Source: Salinithrix halophila
GTDB taxonomy: Bacteria > Bacillota > Bacilli > Thermoactinomycetales > DSM-45169
Direction: 5' to 3'
DNA length: 64,000 nt
Assembly (NCBI RefSeq): GCF_042650125.1
Contig: NZ_JBHSAP010000009.1
Span: 1-64,000 of the forward strand
Shown here: one piece after another, positions 58,182 through 64,000 of the stretch
How positions within the stretch are numbered: position 1 is the first letter of the stretch
Layout of the letters: every line of letters starts with the position of its first letter
The notes under the pieces: model-generated
Seen by the model: the letters and a program-made list of their open reading frames with translations, nothing else
What the model was told of the DNA's origin: nothing
The model's database searches: none
Program-made: the position numbers and the translations under genes

Positions 58182-60623
58182 TCAAAACCCTTCTCGGTCC
58201 ACGCTCACCCGGAGGTTTGGGTCAGTATGACCCGTGCGTAACCGGCGTAGGGCGTCCACCCATTCGCTCTCTTCATCTATATGGTTGTCGTATTTGATCA
58301 TGATCTGAATCCGGTACCGGTCCTTGATACGAGGGATCGGCGCCGGCACGGGGCCGAGAAGCTCCGTGCCGCTAGGCAAGAGAGGCGTAATGCTCCGTGC
58401 CGTCTGGTGGGCCGCCTGCATCAGGGCTCCTCGGTCCGGGTGACTCATCAACACCTTGAACATTCCGCAGAAAGGAGGGTAACGGTGCCGTTTCCGGGTA
58501 CGGCACTCTTCCCTGTAAAAAGGCTCCCCTTCGTAGGCTGCCGCCATCCGGATGCTGTAGTGCTCCGGCGTATAAGCCTGAACAACCACCTTTCCCGCCA
58601 TCTCGTGGCGGCCAGCACGTCCGCTGACTTGGGTAAGGAGCTGAAAGGTGCGTTCTGCCGCCCGGTAGTCCGGCAGATGAAGCATTGTATCTGCGGCAAT
58701 CACCCCGACAAGGGTGACCCGAGGGAAATCGAGTCCCTTAGCGATCATTTGCGTACCGAGCAATACATCGGCTTTCCCTTCGCCAAAGGCTGTTAGAAGC
58801 TTTTCATGGGCACCCTTTCGATTGGTGGTATCCACATCCATCCGGATCACCCTGAGGCCAGGCAGGCGCTTTGCCAATTCCTCCTCCACTCGCTGGGTAC
58901 CCGTTCCGAAATAACGGATATGGATGCTCCCGCAAGTGGGACAGCTTTTCGGAACTCCCTCGGCATGCCCACAGTAGTGACAACGAAGGGTTCCGTTCGT
59001 TCGATGATACGTAAGGGAAATATCGCAGCGGGGACATTCCACCGTTCCTCCGCATTCCCGGCACATAACAAAAGTGGAATAACCACGTCGGTTGAGGAGA
59101 AGAACCGCCTGCTCCCCTCTGTTGACACAGGCGGTCAGCCCATCAGAGAGCGGCCTGCTGAAAATGGACCGGTTGCCTGCACGGAGTTCTTCCCGCATAT
59201 CCACCACCTCGATCTGGGGAAAAGGCCGACCGTGAACACGCTCAGTCAGGGTGACCCATTGATACCCTCCCGTCCGGGCCCGGAAATATGTCTCTACAGA
59301 GGGTGTGGCCGTTCCCATCACCAGCACCGCCCCATGGTCGGCACACCGCCGCCGAGCTACTTCACGGGCATGATAGCGAGGGGTTTCTTCTTGTTTATAG
59401 GAGCCTTCGTGCTCCTCATCGATAATGATAAGACCGATATCCGTAAACGGAGCAAACACTGCCGAACGGGCCCCGATCGCCACTGTCGCTTCCCCAGACT
59501 GAATCCGGCGCCACTCGTCAAACCGCTCGCCGCCGGAAAGGCCGCTGTGCAGAACCGCTACCTGACTGCCGAACCGCCCCTTAAAGCGCTCCACCATCTG
59601 AGGAGTAAGAGAAATTTCCGGTACCAGTACAATCGCCTGACGCCCCATCTCCAATGTCTCGGAAATAGCTTGCAAGTAAACTTCTGTCTTGCCGCTCCCT
59701 GTCACCCCCTGAAGGAGGATGGCATGATCTTTTCGTTGCCGCAACGGAACCAAGATGGCATCAAAGGCTTGTTGCTGTTCCGACGTGAGAGGAAGGGGGC
59801 GGGATCGGTTGAAAGAGCGATCAACGTAGGGATCGCGATATTCTTCCCTTTCCTCCCGCCGAAGGAGCCCCTTCTCCGTTAGCCGATCAACAGTGGAGCG
59901 GGAGATCCCGAGTGCGGCCAGCAGATGAGATAGAAGGATGTCCTCCGGATGTTTAAGGAAAAAATTCAGCACCTCCCGCTGACGAAAAGCCTGGGAGGGG
60001 AGCTCTTCCGCCGCTTCCCGCAATACCTCGGCGTCCATTGCTGGGCCGATCCATGTACGCCTCCGGCTGGTAATGCCATCCCCGACCCGTTCCTCTACGG
60101 ACAGCCGACCCTCTTCCACCAGCCTGCGGAGAAGGGGCCTAGTTACCCCTGGTAGAGCGAGGGCCTCTTCTTGAAGAAGTTCCCCTTTTTCCCGGAGCAG
60201 AGAAAAGAGGTGGGACTCCCCTTCACTGAGAAGGACACTCGTCTCCCCATCAGGAGGAATGGACAGCACCCGTTGATAGCGTCCCTTCAAGACAGCGGGA
60301 ACCATGGCGTGAAGCACATGGATCACCGGGCAGAGCCAAGTGCGGGCAACCCACTCGGATAGTCTAACCAGCTCAGGGGTCAGCGGCGGCACTAGATCCA
60401 TCAAACCCAGAATCGGTTTCAACCGGGGAGCTGTTGTGGACTCAGGAAAGCCCGCCACGTATCCCATCCGTTTGCGCGAGCCGAAGGAAACCTGCACCCG
60501 ACTTCCTATGCGCACCTCACCAACCAGATCATCCGGTACTTCGTAATCAAAGAGCTTGTCGGTTCCTTCGGCTGCTACATCGACGTAAACAGCGGCGATT
60601 TTTCTCGTTTTAGTTCCGTTCAT
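58182..60623 (-). CDS. priA: Primosomal protein N' (replication restart helicase PriA)
   Basis: An 813-residue helicase that restarts replication at repaired forks. It has the N-terminal DNA-binding domain, Walker A in QGVTGSGKTEVYLQ, IIDEEHEGSYKQ, a zinc region with eight cysteines (CRECGGTVECPRCD, CHYCGHAEGVPKSCPTCG) and HEMAGKVVVQ near the C-terminus. It overlaps coaBC by 14 bp. Confidence 0.97.
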   Translation of the reverse strand: MNGTKTRKIAAVYVDVAAEGTDKLFDYEVPDDLVGEVRIGSRVQVSFGSRKRMGYVAGFPESTTAPRLKPILGLMDLVPPLTPELVRLSEWVARTWLCPVIHVLHAMVPAVLKGRYQRVLSIPPDGETSVLLSEGESHLFSLLREKGELLQEEALALPGVTRPLLRRLVEEGRLSVEERVGDGITSRRRTWIGPAMDAEVLREAAEELPSQAFRQREVLNFFLKHPEDILLSHLLAALGISRSTVDRLTEKGLLRREEREEYRDPYVDRSFNRSRPLPLTSEQQQAFDAILVPLRQRKDHAILLQGVTGSGKTEVYLQAISETLEMGRQAIVLVPEISLTPQMVERFKGRFGSQVAVLHSGLSGGERFDEWRRIQSGEATVAIGARSAVFAPFTDIGLIIIDEEHEGSYKQEETPRYHAREVARRRCADHGAVLVMGTATPSVETYFRARTGGYQWVTLTERVHGRPFPQIEVVDMREELRAGNRSIFSRPLSDGLTACVNRGEQAVLLLNRRGYSTFVMCRECGGTVECPRCDISLTYHRTNGTLRCHYCGHAEGVPKSCPTCGSIHIRYFGTGTQRVEEELAKRLPGLRVIRMDVDTTNRKGAHEKLLTAFGEGKADVLLGTQMIAKGLDFPRVTLVGVIAADTMLHLPDYRAAERTFQLLTQVSGRAGRHEMAGKVVVQAYTPEHYSIRMAAAYEGEPFYREECRTRKRHRYPPFCGMFKVLMSHPDRGALMQAAHQTARSITPLLPSGTELLGPVPAPIPRIKDRYRIQIMIKYDNHIDEESEWVDALRRLRTGHTDPNLRVSVDREGF

Positions 60624-61833
60624 CGAGCTCTTTCCCGTTCAGGCGCTCCGCTAACAGCCCCACCAACCTGCGGGCCACTTCCCGTTTGGCAGTAACAGGA
60701 AGGCGAAGCACCTCCCCCGCTGCATCAAAGACCGTCACCGCGTTGGTTTCCCCATCAAAACCCGCCCCGGGCAGGGAGACGTCGTTAGCGACAATCAGAT
60801 CCATTCCCTTTCGAGCGAGTTTCTCCCGGGCATTCTGTTCCACCTGTTCTGTTTCCGCGGCGAAACCGATAAAGAACCGCCCTTCCTTCCGCCTACCGAT
60901 TTCCGCAGCGATATCTTTCGTTTTAACCAGGTGAAGTGTCATTGCGTCCCTACTTTTTTTCATCTTCTGCTCCGCTGTTTCCACTGGCCGGTAGTCCGCC
61001 ACTGCCGCGGATTTGACGATGACATCCGCTTGGGGAAGTTCTTCCATCACGGTACGGAACATTTCCTCTGCTGTGGTTACGTCCACCCGGCGCACTCCCC
61101 ACGGAACAGGAAGGGTAGTGGGACCACTTACCAGCGTCACCTCTGCTCCAGCCTCTGCCGCAACTTCTGCCACGGCGTATCCCATCTTACCCGAGGAGCG
61201 ATTTGTCAGATAGCGGACTGGATCGATCGCCTCCCAAGTCGGCCCCGCTGTGACTAGGATGCGTTTTCCCGCCAGAGAAGGGAGTTCCCCCTGTTCCCGG
61301 AAAAACTTCTCCACCGCCTCCAGAATGTTTTCCGGTTCCTCCATGCGACCTTGCCCTACATACCCGCAAGCCAGTTGGCCGGAACCCGGTTCGATGAACC
61401 GGAAGCCCAACCGGGAAAGTTTATCCAAATTCTCTCTGACAATGGGGTTTTCAAACATGTGTACATTCATCGCCGGAGCAATCATGACAGGAGCCTGCGT
61501 GGCCAGCAGCGTTGTGGTTAACATATCATCCCCGATGCCGTGAGCGATTTTTCCGATTAGATTGGCTGTAGCCGGTGCAATTAAGAATAAATCGGCGTGA
61601 TCGGCCAGATCGATGTGAGAGACCACGGATGGGTCTTTCTCATCAAAGGTGTCGACGGCCACATGGTTGCGGGACAAGGTCTGAAACGTAAGCGGCGTGA
61701 CAAAACGAGCGGCGGACCGGGTCAAAATCACTCGGACGTCCGCATCCGTCTGAGCCAACTTACTGACGAGAGCCGCCGCTTTGAAGACGGCGATCCCCCC
61801 GCTCACCCCTACGACGATGCGTTTCCCTTTCAT
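60610..61833 (-). CDS. coaBC: Bifunctional phosphopantothenoylcysteine decarboxylase/phosphopantothenate-cysteine ligase
   Basis: A 407-residue enzyme for two steps of CoA synthesis. The CoaC flavoprotein half has VGVSGGIAVFKAA, PAMNVHMFENP and the cysteine in LACGYVGQGRM. The CoaB half has VTAGPTWEAIDPVRYLTNRSSGKMG and VKSAAVADYRP. A bidirectional terminator separates it from rpoZ. Confidence 0.96.
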   Translation of the reverse strand: MKGKRIVVGVSGGIAVFKAAALVSKLAQTDADVRVILTRSAARFVTPLTFQTLSRNHVAVDTFDEKDPSVVSHIDLADHADLFLIAPATANLIGKIAHGIGDDMLTTTLLATQAPVMIAPAMNVHMFENPIVRENLDKLSRLGFRFIEPGSGQLACGYVGQGRMEEPENILEAVEKFFREQGELPSLAGKRILVTAGPTWEAIDPVRYLTNRSSGKMGYAVAEVAAEAGAEVTLVSGPTTLPVPWGVRRVDVTTAEEMFRTVMEELPQADVIVKSAAVADYRPVETAEQKMKKSRDAMTLHLVKTKDIAAEIGRRKEGRFFIGFAAETEQVEQNAREKLARKGMDLIVANDVSLPGAGFDGETNAVTVFDAAGEVLRLPVTAKREVARRLVGLLAERLNGKELDERN

Positions 61834-61853
61834 GGGCCTCCCTCCTCTCCGAT

Positions 61854-61887
61854 AAAAAATAACAACCCCTTCAGGTTGTTATTTTTT
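61854..61887 (-). terminator. Bidirectional terminator between rpoZ and coaBC
   Basis: A 14-bp stem AAAAAATAACAACC / GGTTGTTATTTTTT with a 6-nt loop. It includes the last codons of rpoZ and should limit transcription from gmk-rpoZ into coaBC. Confidence 0.85.
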
Positions 61888-62085
61888 CGCGTTAGATGCC
61901 GGCGGAGCCAGGATATCTGCTGCGATCTCTTCCAGTGCGACACCCACGTATTTGTTGGAGCGGGTGTGCTCGATCTCGCTCGTCGATCCATCCAGCAGCT
62001 GGCGTGCCCGCTTGGCGGCCAGAATGACCAAGGTATATTTACTATCCGCCTTGGCCATCAGTTTATCGATCGATGGGTAAAGCAT
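61879..62085 (-). CDS. rpoZ: RNA polymerase omega subunit
   Basis: A 68-residue omega subunit (MLYPSIDKLM, SKYTLVILAAKRARQL). It helps fold and stabilise the beta' subunit. It begins directly after the gmk stop codon. Confidence 0.95.
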   Translation of the reverse strand: MLYPSIDKLMAKADSKYTLVILAAKRARQLLDGSTSEIEHTRSNKYVGVALEEIAADILAPPASNAKK

Positions 62086-62709
62086 CTACATTCCCTCCAA
62101 CCAATCAGGTTGTTCTTGAAAAAGCCGGTCCTTCCGGCAATGTTCGGCGATCAAAATCGACCGAACACGGTCACAGGCCGCTTCGACCCGATCATTGAGA
62201 ACCGCATAGTCGTAATGCTCCACTTCTCGAAGTTCCTTAGCAGCGGCTTTCAATCGATTCACCACTGCCTCTTCCGTTTCAGTTCCCCGCCCCCGAATGC
62301 GGGAGGCCAATTCGTCCAGGGAAGGCGGGAGCAGGAAGATGAAAATTCCTTCCGGAAAACGCTCCTTTACCTGCTTGGCTCCCTGAACTTCAATCTCCAG
62401 CAGAACATCTCTGCCAGCATCCAGCTGCTCCTCCACGAAACGTCGGGGAGTTCCATAGTAGTTGTTTACGTACTGGGCCCACTCCAGAAGTTCACCTTCT
62501 TCAATCATCCCTTCGAACTCTTTCTTGGATTTGAAGAAGTAGTTGACCCCATCCACTTCCCCTTCCCGGGGCTTACGGGTGGTAGCCGATACGGAGTAGA
62601 CCAATTCCGGCGCATGTGTGCGAAGGGCGGAACAGACGGTTCCTTTCCCCGCCCCCGACGGGCCGGACAGTACGATTAACAGTCCTCTTCCCTTGGAATC
62701 GATGCCCAT
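62086..62709 (-). CDS. gmk: Guanylate kinase
   Basis: A 207-residue kinase that converts GMP to GDP. P-loop GPSGAGKG (16-23), TTRKPREGEVDGVNYFF and the LEIEVQGAKQV segment are typical. It lies between remA and rpoZ in the standard order. Confidence 0.97.
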   Translation of the reverse strand: MGIDSKGRGLLIVLSGPSGAGKGTVCSALRTHAPELVYSVSATTRKPREGEVDGVNYFFKSKKEFEGMIEEGELLEWAQYVNNYYGTPRRFVEEQLDAGRDVLLEIEVQGAKQVKERFPEGIFIFLLPPSLDELASRIRGRGTETEEAVVNRLKAAAKELREVEHYDYAVLNDRVEAACDRVRSILIAEHCRKDRLFQEQPDWLEGM

Positions 62710-62721
62710 AACGCTCCCTTT

Positions 62722-62988
62722 CTAGTCTACCATTTCCTCCGTGTTGTCCTTACTCGCCAAACGGTGAGCCACCGTTTCCGGCTGGACAGCGGACAAGATC
62801 ACGTGGTCGCTGTCGGTAATGATGACAGCGCGGGTCCGTCGACCGTACGTGGCGTCGATTAGGACACCCCGATCCCGTGCCTCTTGGATAATCCGTTTAA
62901 TCGGCGCGGAGTCCGGACTGACGATAGAGATGATTCGGTTGGCCGACACGATGTTGCCAAAACCGATGTTAATCAATTTGATACTCAA
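62722..62988 (-). CDS. remA: Extracellular matrix regulator RemA (DUF370)
   Basis: An 88-residue DNA-binding protein of the RemA family, which activates biofilm matrix and osmoprotection genes in B. subtilis by wrapping DNA around ring-shaped octamers. IKLINIGFGN, SPDSAPIKRIIQEARD, DATYGRRTRAVIITDSDHVILS match closely. Translation starts at TTG with GAGGGGG upstream; the longer in-frame ATG reading adds residues absent from the family. Confidence 0.95.
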   Translation of the reverse strand: MSIKLINIGFGNIVSANRIISIVSPDSAPIKRIIQEARDRGVLIDATYGRRTRAVIITDSDHVILSAVQPETVAHRLASKDNTEEMVD

Positions 62989-63052
62989 TCGGGAGTACCC
63001 CCTCGTTCCGCATAAGTCTGATACGATCCGCATTCATCTCATTATAACCTGT

Positions 63053-63943
63053 TTACTCGATGTTTTGCACTTGTTCTCTCATTTTTTCTAGTTCACTCTT
63101 GCATTCGACGACAAGAGAACCGATTTTGGCGTCATTGGCTTTTGAACCGATCGTATTCACTTCCCGGTTCATCTCCTGCAAGAGAAAATCTAGCCTCCTG
63201 CCCACTGGCTCGGTGGAATGAAGGGCTTGCAGGAACTGGCTGGCATGGCTTTCGATGCGAGTCAGTTCCTCCTGAATATCCGCCTTTTCAGCGAAAAGGG
63301 CAGCCTCCGCCAACAAACGGTCCTCCAAGTTCTCACGGGAAAACCATTCCTCCATCCGGGCCCGCAGACGCTCCCGATGCTGAGAGACCGACTCAGGAGC
63401 CTGGTGGCGAACCTCCTCCACATGCCGAAGAATCGCTTCCGTACGACCGACTAAATCCCTGGCGAGTGTCTGGCCCTCCCGGCGGCGCATGTCCGAAAGT
63501 CCCTCACATGCCTTAGCAACTGCCTCCAAAAGGGGGCGTTCCAGCGAATGGGGATCCGGTTTCGCCTCCTCCACCTTTAGCACGTCGGGAACCCGAAACA
63601 GGTCTCCGAGGGAGAGTGAATCACTGAGCCCCAACCGCCCCTTCAACTCCTCAGAGGCTTGGAAAATCGACTCCGCCAACTCCCGGTCCAGGGTGAGCTT
63701 CCGGGGGACCGTTCCCTCCCCTTCTACCATGACGTAAATATCCGCCCGCCCTCTTCTGACGACAGGGCGCACTACCTTTTTCACGGGCTCCTCCATCACC
63801 ATCCACCCCTGGGGTAGACGGACGACCAATTCCTGAAAGCGATGGTTGATCGATTTGATCTCTACGATGAAGCGAACACCGTCCATAGCCGCTTCTCCAC
63901 GTCCGTAGCCTGTCATGCTCTGAATGTGGTCCATTTCCATCAT
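63053..63943 (-). CDS. yicC: YicC/YloC family endoribonuclease
   Basis: A 296-residue protein starting IQSMTGYGRGEA and ending with LDFLLQEMNREVNTIGSKANDAKIGSLVVECKSELEKMREQVQN-type sequence, the two conserved regions of the YicC family. Members cut RNA; the B. subtilis relative is YloC. Several ATG codons near the start are possible. Confidence 0.94.
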   Translation of the reverse strand: MMEMDHIQSMTGYGRGEAAMDGVRFIVEIKSINHRFQELVVRLPQGWMVMEEPVKKVVRPVVRRGRADIYVMVEGEGTVPRKLTLDRELAESIFQASEELKGRLGLSDSLSLGDLFRVPDVLKVEEAKPDPHSLERPLLEAVAKACEGLSDMRRREGQTLARDLVGRTEAILRHVEEVRHQAPESVSQHRERLRARMEEWFSRENLEDRLLAEAALFAEKADIQEELTRIESHASQFLQALHSTEPVGRRLDFLLQEMNREVNTIGSKANDAKIGSLVVECKSELEKMREQVQNIE

Positions 63944-64000
63944 GACCCCATTCTAATGGAAACAAACGCCGGCCACAAGAGAAGGCTGGAAAATGCTGTT

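Noticed and set aside
58806..59882. Plus-strand open frame of 358 codons inside priA
   Set aside because: Antisense to conserved helicase motifs; GC-rich third positions of priA keep the opposite strand open by chance.
61597..62679. Plus-strand open frame across coaBC, rpoZ and gmk
   Set aside because: It crosses three well-supported minus-strand genes and a strong bidirectional terminator.
1..64000. CRISPR arrays, tRNA or rRNA genes, prophage
   Set aside because: No direct-repeat arrays, no cloverleaf-like segments, and only one weak XhlA-like gene without other phage genes.

Overview
The window looks like chromosome of a spore-forming, Gram-positive Bacillales bacterium of moderately high GC content. 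A member of the Thermoactinomycetaceae would fit, but that placement is inferred from gene order and codon style, not from a marker gene. Sporulation and germination genes (spoVM, ylbJ, a GerA-type operon) and a Bacillus-like order of housekeeping genes support the general assignment. Almost all genes lie on the minus strand, so the window is best read from right to left.

Read from 64000 down to about 9170, the genes follow the Bacillus subtilis yloC-to-rnhB backbone: yicC/yloC, remA, gmk, rpoZ, coaBC, priA, def, fmt, rsmB, rlmN, prpC, prkC, rsgA, rpe, thiN, spoVM, rpmB, yloU, fakA, sdaAB, sdaAA, recG, fapR, plsX, fab genes, acpP, rnc, smc, ftsY, ylxM, ffh, rpsP, khpA, rimM, trmD, rplS, rbgA, rnhB. 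Several blocks are inserted into it. A three-gene GerA-type germination operon plus a GAF-domain gene sits between rsmB and rlmN. A DegV (FakB-like) gene sits beside fakA. The ylb cluster (rsmD, coaD, ylbJ, ylbK, ylbL, ylbN, rpmF) sits between recG and fapR. csaA and two small paralogous membrane proteins sit between rnc and smc, and lepB between rplS and rbgA. The fapR-plsX-fabH-fabD-fabG-acpP-fabF-rnc unit starts with a consensus promoter overlapping a clear FapR operator, so membrane lipid synthesis here is probably controlled by malonyl-CoA.

The left 9 kb is an accessory region. It holds a broken IS200/IS605-type element (tnpA remnant, tnpB running off the edge, left-end hairpin) next to a truncated NAD(P)-binding gene, a DUF2512 membrane protein, a Rok-like DNA-binding protein, a glutaminase, a small XhlA-like membrane protein, a polysaccharide deacetylase, and an intact fatty acid hydroxylase with a decayed inverted paralogue 1.2 kb away.

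The most unusual gene is an AT-rich secreted protein at 4147-5640. It has a signal peptide and exactly two cysteines. These bracket a short loop containing collagen-like GPSGPSGP and a furin-type RKKR motif. The protein ends in KEELK, which resembles the REDLK and KDEL-type ends of exotoxins. This is the layout of a nicked, disulfide-linked A-B toxin, although no known catalytic signature could be recognised.

Genes that a standard length cutoff would miss are spoVM (27 codons) and a possible 40-residue peptide at 35900-36022. A structured plus-strand segment ending in a strong terminator (about 34180-34397) may be an undescribed small RNA.
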